From: Natrinema salinisoli
Lineage (GTDB): Archaea > Halobacteriota > Halobacteria > Halobacteriales > Natrialbaceae
DNA: 64,000 nucleotides
NCBI RefSeq assembly: GCF_020405205.1
Contig: NZ_CP084469.1
Coordinates: forward strand, 3,224,001-3,288,000
Direction of reading: 5' to 3'
The notes beneath the pieces are model-generated. The model made no database searches. It worked only from the letters and a program-made list of their open reading frames with translations, and was not told where the DNA came from. Position numbers and translations under genes: made by a program. Below are positions 18,987 to 28,085 of this stretch, in pieces (the stretch's first letter is position 1; each line of letters opens with the position of its first letter).

Positions 18987-19991
18987 ATGAACCGTCGACA
19001 GTATCTCGCCCGGACCGGCGCGGCCGGGACGAGTGTCGGACTACTTACGGGACTCGCCGGCTGTATCGACGACCTCAGTGGGTCGTCCGACACGAACGAC
19101 GGCACCGACGACGAAGCCGGCAGTCGGGCCGGCGAACGAGCGCTCGACCGCGCCGCCGGCGACCTGAACAAAGCCGCGCAGGCGCTGAACGAGGTCGGTG
19201 GCCTCGAGGACCCCGACGCCGTCGAATTCGACCCCGAAGCGCCGCGATCGCATCTCGCGGACGCTCGGGAGCACCTCGAGACTGCGGCGACCGAACTGCC
19301 CGAGGACCGACAGGGGGATATCGACACGCTCCGGTCCTACGCCGACGCCCTCGAGGGACTCGTCGACGTGACTGCCACCGTAACCGACGGGGGAATCGCC
19401 GACGATATCGACGCCGTCACCGCGGCGATCGAATCCGAAGGGGATCTCGAGAGCGCGAGCGAGACCGTCGACGACCGCTACGCCGAAATCTCCGACGCCC
19501 ACGAGCGCTGGGAGGAAGCGAACGCGACGATTGGGGATCTGGACGCCGACACGCTCGAGGAACTGACCGGTGTTTCGGTCGCCGAACTCGAGGCGGGAGC
19601 GGCCGCGCTCGGAACCGTCGTGGCGTCGCTCGAAACCCTCGCCGGGGCGTACGCGGGGACGTTGGATCTCGAGGACGGGTACGGTGCACTCGAGCGCGGC
19701 CGGAAGCACTCGGAGAAGCGGGAGTACGATGCCGCACAGACCGAGTTCGAGACGGCCGAGTCGACGTTTTCGAACTCCCAGGCGGAACTCGACACCGGCA
19801 TGGCTGATGCCCCCGAGGGACTCGCCGGCTACTTCGAGACGGCCGAGTGTCAGAATCGGCACCTGGCGTCGGCGGCGGAATCGTTCGCGGCGGCGGCAGC
19901 GGACGCGTCGGACGGGAATCTGTCCGCAGCTGCCGCCCATCGGGACGAGGCCGAGGCCGCCCTCGACAGGGTCGGGGACTGCACGGCCTGA
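18987..19991 (+). CDS. Secreted Tat lipoprotein, helical, unknown function
   Basis: A 334-residue protein with a twin-arginine signal (NRRQYLARTGAAG) and a lipobox ending LAGC at residue ~28, so the mature protein is anchored outside the membrane by a lipid on that cysteine. The mature part is acidic and almost entirely alpha-helical with repeated Ala/Glu/Leu heptads (DRAAGDLNKAAQALNEV, FETAESTFSNSQAELDTGM), suggesting a coiled-coil bundle. No enzymatic motif. A TATA-like stretch (cgttaatacg, 18953-18962) lies about 27 nt upstream of the ATG. Confidence 0.8.
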   Translation: MNRRQYLARTGAAGTSVGLLTGLAGCIDDLSGSSDTNDGTDDEAGSRAGERALDRAAGDLNKAAQALNEVGGLEDPDAVEFDPEAPRSHLADAREHLETAATELPEDRQGDIDTLRSYADALEGLVDVTATVTDGGIADDIDAVTAAIESEGDLESASETVDDRYAEISDAHERWEEANATIGDLDADTLEELTGVSVAELEAGAAALGTVVASLETLAGAYAGTLDLEDGYGALERGRKHSEKREYDAAQTEFETAESTFSNSQAELDTGMADAPEGLAGYFETAECQNRHLASAAESFAAAAADASDGNLSAAAAHRDEAEAALDRVGDCTA

Positions 19992-20022
19992 TTTCGGCTA
20001 CTGCCCGGTCTGCGTGTCTCGG

Positions 20023-21003
20023 CTACTGCGTCGTCGCTGCGTCGGTTTCGCGGGCGGCTATCGGCGGGAGATCGTCGACGAGCACGACGGCGTCACCTTC
20101 GAGTACGATCGCGTCGTCGCCGTCGAATACGGTCGCTTCGACCCGGTACTTCGCCCGGCCGAGGTCCTCGACGATCTCGCAGACGGCGGTTACGTGCTCG
20201 CCGATCGAGAGCGGTGCGCGGAAGCTACTCTCCTGCGAGAGGTAGATCGTCAATCCCGGCAATCGAGCGAGCGCCGCACTGATCAGTCCGTTCGCGAGGA
20301 CGCCGTGGACGATTCGCTCGCCGAAGCGGGTTTCGGCGGCGTACGCCGCGTCGAGGTGGACCCGGTTGGTGTCGCCGGTTACCTCGGCGAATGCCTCGAC
20401 GTCGTCGTCGGAGATCGTCTTCGAGAACTGGGCGACGTCGCCCACCGAAACGGTCGACTCGTCCGCGCCGCGGTAGTCGAAGTCCCAGTCGTCGCGTTCG
20501 TACAGCGTGTCCGACCGGACGCGCCTGCGAGGGTGCCGCTGGCGCGACTCGCTGGCGCGATGGGCGAGCTGTGGCACGTAGTACGTGAGCTCGGTCGTCG
20601 TGACGATGCCGACCAGTTCGCCGGCGTCGTCCCCCTCGATCGGAGTCGGGTCGTCGTCCCCGCCGGTCGCTGCCTCGTCGCTCGAGACGACCGGCAGGTG
20701 CTCGATGTCCGTCGTTCGAAGCAGATCCACGGCGTCGACGATCGATGCGGTCGGTTCGATCGCCGTCAGCGGCGTCGACATGACGTCGCGCACCGCGACG
20801 TGACCCAGATGCGACCGCTCGCAGAGCTGGGTAGCGAAGTCGCCCTCGGTGAGAATGCCGACCGGCTCGCCGTCCCGCTCGACGATCACCGAACTGACGC
20901 TCTCGGCGCGCAACAGCGTCGCCGCTTCGGTCACGGTCGCGTCGGGCGAGGCGGTGACGACGTCCTCGACCATGATCTCGGCGACGGGTATGGTGTCGTG
21001 CAT
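20023..21003 (-). CDS. CBS-domain / MaoC-like dehydratase fusion protein
   Basis: A 326-residue fusion. Residues 1-150 are a CBS pair (AEIMVEDVVTASPDATVTEAATLL and VRDVMSTPLTAIEPTASIVDAV), a nucleotide-sensing module. Residues 185-310 are a hot-dog fold of the MaoC type (FSKTISDDDVEAFAEVTGDTNRVHLD, then ERIVHGVLANGLISAALA, including the catalytic D/H hydratase motif). An adenosine-nucleotide sensor fused to an enoyl-CoA hydratase-like domain suggests energy-state control of acyl-CoA metabolism. The ATG at 21003 is preferred to a GTG at 21018. Confidence 0.82.
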   Translation of the reverse strand: MHDTIPVAEIMVEDVVTASPDATVTEAATLLRAESVSSVIVERDGEPVGILTEGDFATQLCERSHLGHVAVRDVMSTPLTAIEPTASIVDAVDLLRTTDIEHLPVVSSDEAATGGDDDPTPIEGDDAGELVGIVTTTELTYYVPQLAHRASESRQRHPRRRVRSDTLYERDDWDFDYRGADESTVSVGDVAQFSKTISDDDVEAFAEVTGDTNRVHLDAAYAAETRFGERIVHGVLANGLISAALARLPGLTIYLSQESSFRAPLSIGEHVTAVCEIVEDLGRAKYRVEATVFDGDDAIVLEGDAVVLVDDLPPIAARETDAATTQ

Positions 21004-21093
21004 TTGACCACCATTCACCGTCGATCCCTATCAGTGTCCAATGACTGACGCTACCACACACCACGAACGACGGTGCCGCGAATCGCCGTCGAA

Positions 21094-21507
21094 TCAGGCG
21101 TCGACCGGCCGCCCGTCCTCCGTCGGCGGCGCGATGTGATCGACGTACTCCTCGAGGGTCGGCTCCTCGACCCGAACGCGAACCGCGATCTCGCCGAGCT
21201 CGTCCGGTTTCCCGACCGAGAAATTGACGTAGTCCTCGAAGGCCGCCTGTTTCTTCAGCGCGAAGGTGAACGTGTCACCCTCGCGGTTGGCGAAGAACTC
21301 GCCCCGGGCGGTGTCGAGGATCTCCTGCCGGTGGAGCAGGTCCGAAAAGTGATCGAGCGTGTGGGTTTCGCCCCGAACTTCGCCGAACTCCTCCTCGAGG
21401 TCGGCGTTGGGGAAGACGTTGGCGACGGCGTCGACGACGCGACTCGTGACTTCGGTGTCGTAGACCGGTGCCGTGATCTCGACGTCGACGCGGTAAATCT
21501 CGCTCAT
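21094..21507 (-). CDS. UPF0201 family RNA-binding domain protein
   Basis: A 137-residue protein matching UPF0201 (DUF54): YRVDVEITAPVYDTEVTSRVVDAVANVFPNADLE at the start, then HTLDHFSDLLHRQEILDTARGEF. The fold resembles the ribosomal L5-type RNA-binding domain. Its ATG overlaps the stop of the UPF0200 kinase gene (ATGA). The conserved coupling to UPF0200 suggests that they act together, but no activity is established. Confidence 0.85.
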   Translation of the reverse strand: MSEIYRVDVEITAPVYDTEVTSRVVDAVANVFPNADLEEEFGEVRGETHTLDHFSDLLHRQEILDTARGEFFANREGDTFTFALKKQAAFEDYVNFSVGKPDELGEIAVRVRVEEPTLEEYVDHIAPPTEDGRPVDA

Positions 21508-22088
21508 GGGTCGGCTTCGGCCTCGGCGTGTTTCCCGTCGTCGGTTCCGGTCCGGACGATCGATCGGATCCGCTCGTGGAACGCCTCGAGCGAGTCGGTG
21601 TTCTCCACGACGACGTCGGCCCGATCCATCGCGTCGTCCATCCCGAAGCCCCGTTCGCGCTCGTCGCGGGCGGCTAGCCCCTCACCGCCGTCCGCCTCGC
21701 CGGCATCTCGGCCGCGCTCGTCGACCCGCTCGGCCCTGACTTCGAACGGTGCCTCGATACTGATCAGCGTGAACGCGTCGCCGAACCGCTCCTCGAAGGC
21801 GTCGACCTCGACGTCCGAGCGGATGCCGTCGACCAGCACCGTGTCGTGGGCCTCGAGTCGGTCTTCGATCATCGGGAGCGACCGCTCGGCGATCGCCGCC
21901 GGGCCGTTCTCCTCGCGCAGCGCCTGCGCGACCGTCCCGTGGTCCTTCGCGGGGTCGAGCCCGCGATCGGCCGTCTCCTGGCGGACGACGTCGCCCATCG
22001 TTACCACCGGGATCCCGTCCTCGCGTGCGATGGTGGCGGCCTCGCCCTTGCCGCTCCCGGGGAGTCCCACCGTTCCGATGACGTGCAT
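21504..22088 (-). CDS. UPF0200 family nucleoside/dephospho-CoA kinase-like protein
   Basis: A 194-residue P-loop kinase. The Walker A motif is GLPGSGKGEAA at residues 7-17; VTMGDVVR and VLVDGIRS are typical of AAA-type nucleotide kinases related to dephospho-CoA kinase and adenylate kinase. The ATG at 22088 places the P-loop at the usual distance from the N-terminus. It is the first gene of the UPF0200-UPF0201 operon. The substrate is unknown. Confidence 0.85.
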   Translation of the reverse strand: MHVIGTVGLPGSGKGEAATIAREDGIPVVTMGDVVRQETADRGLDPAKDHGTVAQALREENGPAAIAERSLPMIEDRLEAHDTVLVDGIRSDVEVDAFEERFGDAFTLISIEAPFEVRAERVDERGRDAGEADGGEGLAARDERERGFGMDDAMDRADVVVENTDSLEAFHERIRSIVRTGTDDGKHAEAEADP

Positions 22089-22406
22089 CGAGCACACGTA
22101 CCGGCGAGACGTGCATAAACGCTGTGTTCGGCGCTCGAGTCGCGGGCGGCTCCGAGACACCGCTCCTTGCTCTCGGCTTCGGACGCCCCGCCGGAGCCCT
22201 CTCCGTTCGTTTCGGGAGGTACGGATGGGAATCACCGCTTCTAGTAACGTGACGGGAGTCTATCGCGTCCTCGTCCGGCCGCGTCACTCGACGTTTCGCC
22301 GACCGGCGATCTGGGTACCGGTCGGGAACTCCTATCGCCTTTCTACGGCCCGATGAAAACCGAAATCCACACCGCTTATCAGGGTCCACCGCGGATTCGG
22401 ACTCGA
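22089..22406. other. Divergent intergenic region between UPF0200 and tRNA-Arg
   Basis: No gene seen. CTTATC (22375-22380) lies 27-32 nt before the tRNA and is its probable TATA element. Confidence 0.45.
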
Positions 22407-22481
22407 GGGCGCGTAGCTCAGTCCGGAAAGAGCGTCGGACTTCTAATCCGACGGTCGTGGGTTCAAATCCCATCGCGCCCG
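22407..22481 (+). tRNA. tRNA-Arg (anticodon TCT)
   Basis: A 75-nt cloverleaf without intron. Acceptor stem GGGCGCG (22407-22413) pairs with CGCGCCC (22474-22480), discriminator G22481. D stem GCTC/GAGC, anticodon stem TCGGA/TCCGA with loop CTTCTAA (anticodon TCT, reading AGA arginine codons), T arm with loop TTCAAAT. CCA is not encoded. Its 3' end is repeated downstream (see repeats). Confidence 0.97.
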
Positions 22482-22709
22482 TACAGCGAACGAAGTGAGC
22501 GAACCGGCACGTGGGATTTGAATGAGACCGAGGTTCTGCGCGAAGCGCAGGTTCTCGGGCGTGGTTCAAATCCCATTGCGCCCGTGATTCTGCGACGAAC
22601 GGACGTGAGGAACAAATTACCGACAGAGATGGGTTTGAACCCTGCCAGTCACAGCGTCGAACGGAGTGAGACGATCGTCTGGCTTCGGTTCATAATCCCA
22701 TCGCGCCCG
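22457..22709 (+). repeat. Partial copies of the tRNA-Arg 3' end, direct and inverted
   Basis: The tRNA T-arm/acceptor segment (22457-22481) recurs at 22561-22584 (GTGGTTCAAATCCCATTGCG then CCCG) and at 22687-22709 (GGTTCATAATCCCATCGCG then CCCG). Inverted T-arm copies lie at 22511-22522 (GTGGGATTTGAA) and 22628-22641 (GATGGGTTTGAACC). The spacers carry the GAACGAAGTGAG-type motif. tRNA 3' ends are the usual attachment sites of archaeal integrative elements, so the direct copies look like old att sites left by insertions that have since been lost. Confidence 0.8.
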
Positions 22710-22955
22710 CTTGCTGTCGCGAACAATTCGTGAGCCACAGCACTCGATGAGATGGGGTGAATGGGGGAGCAGCGTGCTGCGACCGTGGTTCGGGTCCGGT
22801 ACGTACGCGATCGGTCACCGTTCGACGACCGTCGAGAGACCGATCGATGCGATTGGGGTGGCGTCGTCAAGTAGTCCGCCGAACGCCGGAAACGCTGCAA
22901 AAAGCGCGAAATCACGCGGCTCGAATACCGCGAGTAGCTCGTCGGTCCTCGAGGC

Positions 22956-24290
22956 TCAGTCGTCGGAGGAGAGGATAGCAACGCCGCCCTCGTGTGCGTC
23001 GGAGCCAGCGCCGTAGATCCCGCCGAGCGTGTAGTCGTCACTCGCGACTGCGGTCCAGAACGACTGGCCGTCGGGGTTGTAGACGCCCGCCGCTTTGGGA
23101 TTGGACGGATCCGTGACATCGTAGCGTCGGACGCCACCGTTGTACCAGGACGCGTGGAGGTAGTCGTCGGTGACGTCGAAGTTGTGAGCGGTTCGCAGTC
23201 CCTCGGCGTCCGGCGGGGAAATGTAGCCGACCCGTTCGACGTGCTGTTTGCCGTCGTCGTCGAGCTCCTCCGTTCTGAAGATTCGGATGCCCCCGAACGC
23301 TTCGGTCGGGGGGTTTTCCTGTACCTGTCCGGGGAACTTCTCGTCGCCGACGTACACGTACTCGCCGTCGGGCGACGGCTGTACGTAATGCGTGTTGCCC
23401 TCGCCGGCGGAGTACCGTTCGGAGGGGAACGCCGCGTCGAAGAACTCCGAGCGGCTCTCCTCGCGGGGCCGCCAGGGTCTGAGTTCCTCGTCGCCGTCGG
23501 GTGCCGCACCGAACTGGGTGACGAAGCTCGGATCGGTCGGCTCGTCGACGTCGAGGACGACGACGCCGGCGTCCCAGAACGCGTTGTAGAGGAACCCGTC
23601 CTGTTCGTAGAGGTCGTGATTCGGGTTGATACCGGCGTCCGCGTAGTCGGGGAGCGCCTCGTGGAGGTACCACGTCGCCGCGCGCTCCGGACGCCTCGGG
23701 TCTTCGACGTCGACGATTTCGACGCCGGCGTTCCCGAAGATTCGGACGCCGACGCCCGCATCGTCCTGAATCATCCGGTCTCCGCTGATCGTCATGTAGA
23801 CCGTCTCGTCGGTGAGGAAGGCGTTGTGGACACCCACCGCGTCGAGAGTGTGATAGAACGCCAGCTCCTCGGGATCCGATGGATCGCTCACGTCCACCGT
23901 CGTGATTCCCGTCCCGTCGTCGTGGGCCATGATCGCAAGATCGTCGTCGACCTTGACGTCCAGTACGCCACCGGTGGCCCCTCTGTCGTCACCGCCGATC
24001 GCTTCCGGATCGGACGCTTCGATGTCCGCGACGACGTCCGGCTCGTTCGGGTCCTCCCAGTCGACGATCGCCATTCCGCGGCCGGTCGCCACGTACGCGT
24101 ACTCGTCGTCGGCGACGACTTCCATCGCGTTCTCGACGCCGGCCGCTGCAACGAGCGTCAGGGCATCGTCGTCGCCGCCGGATCGATCACTGCCCGCACC
24201 GCTCGCACTGCCGACGGCGCTGGTTGCGAGGCCGGTCCCAGCGAGTCCTTTTACCACGGTTCGTCGTGTCGGATTCGGATTTTGTACCAT
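22956..24290 (-). CDS. Secreted LVIVD-repeat (beta-propeller) protein with Tat signal
   Basis: A 444-residue protein. Twin-arginine signal (TRRTVVKGLAGTGLATSAVG) predicts folded export. The mature part is built from LVIVD-type repeats (GMAIVDWEDPNEPDVVADI, GITTVDVSDPSDPEELAFY, GVEIVDVEDPRRPERAATW, GVVVLDVDEPTDPSFVTQF, GVRRYDVTDPSNPKAAGVY), each a propeller blade. Such proteins are extracellular; enzymatic or adhesive roles are unproven. The ATG at 24290 is fixed by the Tat motif. The gene ends 250 bases after the tRNA-like repeats. Confidence 0.85.
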   Translation of the reverse strand: MVQNPNPTRRTVVKGLAGTGLATSAVGSASGAGSDRSGGDDDALTLVAAAGVENAMEVVADDEYAYVATGRGMAIVDWEDPNEPDVVADIEASDPEAIGGDDRGATGGVLDVKVDDDLAIMAHDDGTGITTVDVSDPSDPEELAFYHTLDAVGVHNAFLTDETVYMTISGDRMIQDDAGVGVRIFGNAGVEIVDVEDPRRPERAATWYLHEALPDYADAGINPNHDLYEQDGFLYNAFWDAGVVVLDVDEPTDPSFVTQFGAAPDGDEELRPWRPREESRSEFFDAAFPSERYSAGEGNTHYVQPSPDGEYVYVGDEKFPGQVQENPPTEAFGGIRIFRTEELDDDGKQHVERVGYISPPDAEGLRTAHNFDVTDDYLHASWYNGGVRRYDVTDPSNPKAAGVYNPDGQSFWTAVASDDYTLGGIYGAGSDAHEGGVAILSSDD

Positions 24291-25629
24291 AGTATCACTT
24301 CGTACGGAATTCCGTCTACGGATACATTCACGTGCCCGACGAGACGGTCGACGAGCTGCTTCGAAGCGGTTTCCAGCAGGCCGAAACGGAGCGAATCGAT
24401 CCGGAAAGCGGCCGTCCGAACGACAGTTCGGTACGGCTCCTCGGTAGCATCGGTATCGCCATCGCGCGTTTCCCGGCCGGTCTCTCGTTCCGTTGCATGC
24501 GGACTGTATCCGTCCCCAAAATATATACATTCAAATATTAGTATACACCAACTAATGACAGTACATACTCTAGATACCATCGGGAACCGTATCGTTCTTG
24601 AGGACATCCCTGTCGGTCGAAATGCTCTCCAGCGGTTCTGAGATGGACCTCTAAACGAATCGCTGGTCCCAAACGGATGGGATGTCCGTTGGGCGTTCTC
24701 GCCTGCACGAGTAGCGTGAACGCCCCTTGGTCGACGGTCAGCAGCGACCGCACTAGGTTCTCGACCGAACGGTTCCCGCTGAAGAAATACGAAATTTACT
24801 GGTGGAAATCACCATAGCAGTTTACTTTTGTGGGTGGCGACAGAACGAAGGATGGACGGAAGATTAGCCCGTTCGCAGGCGGTGATCCCCGATCGTATCG
24901 GCGTGTTCTGCCCGAAGTGAACCCGAAAAACGGAGAAGTACGGTTTTTGCTCGGCTGGACCCGAGAGTTCGTGTAACGATCGATACGAAATACCCACCAC
25001 AATTAACGGGTGATTCGACGGCCGTCACGCACGAGTAGCTCGATAGTAGCGTCACATCGATGAGGCTCCGTTCCTGTTCGACTAACCCATAGACGAGTTA
25101 GAGGCGACTCGGAACGAATCAGTAGTCCAGAAAATGTTGAATTATCGAACAATTTCGGTACACTAATGTCGGCCACTAACGTTAAATAGAACGTCGGCAG
25201 AGCCGTCCGACGGCATCACAGGGGATACGGGGGAGGCACTGATCATCGTCACACGACAGTCTCTATCCCTGCTGCCGACACGTGTACACCCTTTCGATAC
25301 CCGACAGCAGTAGCCGCCGGTGTTTGCGCTCGACCGAATCGCCTGAGTGAATACCCCTCCGTTCGGGTCTACGTCCCGAGCAGGTGGGTCTCGGCCGCAC
25401 GCCAGCATCTCCGCGCTGTCGAATCCACTTCGGCTACGACGCCCACGGAACGCTCCCTTCGCGGAGCCGATGGCCGAACGACCTCTAGTGACGTATTGGC
25501 CCGATCACGGTTCACGTCGTCCGTTAGCGGCACGGTACGATGCTCCTCAGGGCCACTAACACTGATGTTACGTGGTGGCTCCGGGGTTGCTACCGTATTG
25601 ATACTCCTGTGGTAACACTATGTAACTAC
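24291..25629. other. 1.3-kb stretch without supported gene
   Basis: Codon use is irregular and frames are short. An AT-rich patch (24517-24550, with ATATATAC and TATTAGTATAC) interrupts otherwise GC-rich DNA. A minus-strand frame at 24538-24753 and overlapping frames at 24796-25055 have no motif I recognise. The block could be decayed insertion-sequence DNA, but no terminal repeats or transposase motif were found. The promoter of the next gene lies in the last 60 bases. Confidence 0.4.
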
Positions 25630-26238
25630 ATGAGCGACGAGACGACTGCGGACGAGACGACAGTGATCGTTGTTGGCGGCGGCCCCGCCGGACTGAGTGC
25701 GGCCCTCTTTACCGCGAAGAACGGCCTCGAGACGACCGTCTTCGATACGGACGGAACGTGGATGCACAAGGCGCACCTGTTCAATTACCTCGGAATCGGT
25801 TCGGTCGGCGGCAGCGAGTTCATGGCGACGGCCCGTCAGCAGGTCGACGACTTCGGCGTCGATCGCCGACAGGGCGAGGAAGTGACTGCGGTCAGCGAAG
25901 CCGGCGACGGCTTCGCGGTCGAGACCGAGGACGGCGAGTACGAGGCCGACTTCGTCGTCCTCGCGACGGGCGCGAACCGCGATCTCGCCGAGGATCTCGG
26001 CGTTGCGTTCGCCGAGGACGAGACCGTCGACGTCGGCGTCGAGATGGAGACCAGCGTGGCGGGCGTCTACGCGACCGGCGCGATGGTCCGCCCGGAGGAG
26101 TGGCAGGCCGCGATCGCCGTCGGCGACGGTGCCGCCGCGGGACTTAACATCCTGTCGAACGTACGTGGGGAACATTACCACGACTTCGACGTTCCCGCGG
26201 ACGCAGAGCGCGTCTTCGGCGACCTGATCTCGGAGTAA
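25630..26238 (+). CDS. Short FAD-dependent oxidoreductase (thioredoxin-reductase-like, no NADPH domain)
   Basis: A 202-residue flavoprotein. The Rossmann FAD motif is VIVVGGGPAGLSAAL at residues 11-25, the second dinucleotide-related motif is VVLATGAN near 117, and the C-terminal FAD motif is GVYATGAMVRPEEWQAAIAVGDGAAAG. Normal thioredoxin reductases have about 310 residues with an inserted NADPH domain that carries a CxxC; both are missing, so the protein is a stripped FAD domain. It may accept electrons from a partner. Start is the ATG at 25630. Confidence 0.8.
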   Translation: MSDETTADETTVIVVGGGPAGLSAALFTAKNGLETTVFDTDGTWMHKAHLFNYLGIGSVGGSEFMATARQQVDDFGVDRRQGEEVTAVSEAGDGFAVETEDGEYEADFVVLATGANRDLAEDLGVAFAEDETVDVGVEMETSVAGVYATGAMVRPEEWQAAIAVGDGAAAGLNILSNVRGEHYHDFDVPADAERVFGDLISE

Positions 26239-26278
26239 CGCGCTGCAGGATCTCACCGACCGAATTTCATCCACGACA

Positions 26279-26902
26279 ATGTCCAACGAATCACAGAATC
26301 CAGTCACGCCGGAACTGCCCGACAGCCCCGTCCACACGACGGGAACCGACCACATCACCATCTGGGGGAGCAACGAGGCCGACACGATCGAGTTCTATCA
26401 GGACCTCCTCGGCATGCCGCTGGTCCTTCGCCAGCCGAACCTCGACGACCCTTCGCAGACGCACCTGTTCTTCGACACCGGTGACGGCCGCATCCTGACC
26501 TTCTTCGTCAGCGACGACCGCCCGTCGAACCGGCGCGGTCAGCGCGGCGGAACCGGTGCCGTCCACCACCTCTGTTTCAGCGTCGACCCCGACGACTACG
26601 AGGACACGATGCAGGCGCTCGAGGACGCCGGCCACCAGTACAACGTCTTCGACCGGGGCATCTTCCACTCGATCTACACGACGGACAACAACGGCCTCGT
26701 CATCGAGCTCTCGACGGACAAGTACGAAGTACCCGACGACCGCCGCGGCGAGGTGCTCGCCAAGGCTCAGGAACTCCGCGAGGAAGACGGGGCCGAGTAC
26801 GCGAAAGACGAGCACCTCCGGGGTGCCATCGAGGCGCTGGGCCTCGAACTCATCGAGCACGACCTGCCCGAGGCCAGCACCGGCGTCGGTGGTGTCGAAT
26901 GA
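26279..26902 (+). CDS. VOC family (glyoxalase/dioxygenase-like) protein
   Basis: A 207-residue protein of the vicinal oxygen chelate superfamily. Metal-site candidates are the histidine in HTTGTDHITIWG, the histidine pair in VHHLCFSVDP and the glutamate in GLVIELSTD, the spacing of VOC enzymes. The last 45 residues are an acidic helical tail. The stop overlaps the start of the esterase gene (ATGA), so the two are co-translated. A glyoxalase or ring-cleaving reaction is possible; the substrate is unknown. Confidence 0.85.
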   Translation: MSNESQNPVTPELPDSPVHTTGTDHITIWGSNEADTIEFYQDLLGMPLVLRQPNLDDPSQTHLFFDTGDGRILTFFVSDDRPSNRRGQRGGTGAVHHLCFSVDPDDYEDTMQALEDAGHQYNVFDRGIFHSIYTTDNNGLVIELSTDKYEVPDDRRGEVLAKAQELREEDGAEYAKDEHLRGAIEALGLELIEHDLPEASTGVGGVE

Positions 26903-27552
26903 GCGCGGACGACCGCGTCGACGGCCCGCATCAGGATCAGCAACTCGTTACGGGCGGTACTGACCTCGCAAACGCCGAGGCAGCCCTCGTGCTCACTCAC
27001 GGCCGCGGGGCGACCGCTCGCGGCATGATCCAGATGGCCGCCGAGTTCCAGCAGGAGGGCGTCGCATTCCTCGCGCCGCAGGCTGCTCGCCAGACCTGGT
27101 ACCCGAACTCGTTTCTCGAACCCGTCGAACGCAACGAGCCCGGTCGGTCCTCGGGCCTGCAGGCGATCTCCGACGCGATCGACGAAGCTAACGACGCCGG
27201 CATCCCGACCGAGCGGGTCATGCTGATCGGCTTCTCGCAGGGTGCCTGTCTCGCCAGCGAGTACCTCGCCCGCAACCCGCGGCGCTACGGCGGCCTCGCC
27301 GCTTTCAGCGGCGGCCTCATCGGTGAGGAACTGGACGACGAGTATCCCGGCGATCTCGAGGGGACGCCGATCTTCCTCGGCTGTAGCGACGTCGACCCGC
27401 ACATTCCCGAGGAGCGGGTCCACGACACGGCCGACGTTTTCGAATCCATGAACGCTGACGTGACCAAGCGGCTCTACGAGGGGATGGGCCACGGCATCAA
27501 CGAGGACGAGATGCAGTACGTCTCCGGGATGGTCGCCGAGTTGGTGGACTGA
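26899..27552 (+). CDS. Alpha/beta hydrolase, phospholipase/carboxylesterase family
   Basis: A 217-residue cytoplasmic serine esterase. Oxyanion region VLTHGRGATARG, nucleophile elbow GFSQGA (serine at residue ~115), acidic residue in GCSDVDPHIP and histidine in GMGHGIN make a full catalytic triad. It overlaps the VOC gene by four bases; this VOC-esterase pair suggests a joint pathway for an aromatic or glutathione-like ester substrate, which is inference. Confidence 0.9.
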   Translation: MSADDRVDGPHQDQQLVTGGTDLANAEAALVLTHGRGATARGMIQMAAEFQQEGVAFLAPQAARQTWYPNSFLEPVERNEPGRSSGLQAISDAIDEANDAGIPTERVMLIGFSQGACLASEYLARNPRRYGGLAAFSGGLIGEELDDEYPGDLEGTPIFLGCSDVDPHIPEERVHDTADVFESMNADVTKRLYEGMGHGINEDEMQYVSGMVAELVD

Positions 27553-27571
27553 CCGCGGTCTGCGCTCCGAC

Positions 27572-27988
27572 TCAGCGCATCACCGTGACCGGGACGGGCG
27601 AACGACGGACGATCGTTTCGGCGACACTGCCGAGTAGGATACGCGAGAGCCCCGACCGGCCGTGGCTCCCGATGATGACGTGGTCGATGTCGTTGTCCTC
27701 CGCGAAGCGAACGATTTCGCGCGCGGGTTTCCCGACCGCGGTTTCGGTCCGAAAGTCGCGATCGGGATCGCTGATGATCGCCGCGATTTCCTCGGGCAGT
27801 TCGGTCGAGATCTCCTCCTCGCGGTCCCGGAGCCACTCCTGTGCGGCCATGATCCCTGCTCCCGTCGAGCCGTCCGCGGCCTCGATGACGCGCAACAGCA
27901 CGATCTCTTCGTCGGGATACGTCGTGAACGCGTGTTCGACCGCCTTCTGTGCGGGTTCCGAGCCGTCGTACGCGACGAGGATTGCCAT
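27572..27988 (-). CDS. Universal stress protein (UspA family)
   Basis: A 138-residue nucleotide-binding protein. Family start MAILVAYDGSEPAQKAVEHA and the ATP-binding pattern GSHGRSGLSRILLGSV (G-X2-G-X9-G-S) near the C-terminus are both intact, so it probably binds ATP. It is convergent with the esterase gene. The ATG at 27988 gives the standard N-terminus. Confidence 0.93.
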   Translation of the reverse strand: MAILVAYDGSEPAQKAVEHAFTTYPDEEIVLLRVIEAADGSTGAGIMAAQEWLRDREEEISTELPEEIAAIISDPDRDFRTETAVGKPAREIVRFAEDNDIDHVIIGSHGRSGLSRILLGSVAETIVRRSPVPVTVMR

Positions 27989-28085
27989 ATCCGTAACTCG
28001 TTTTTCAGAACTATAAACCCGGATAGCGATCGGGTGACCGGTTCGACCCTCTCCATATAACTGGGTAGCGGGTGATCCGAAGACG

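Noticed and set aside
24538-25055. Possible insertion-sequence remnant in the 1.3-kb gap
   Set aside because: No transposase motif, terminal inverted repeats or target duplication found.
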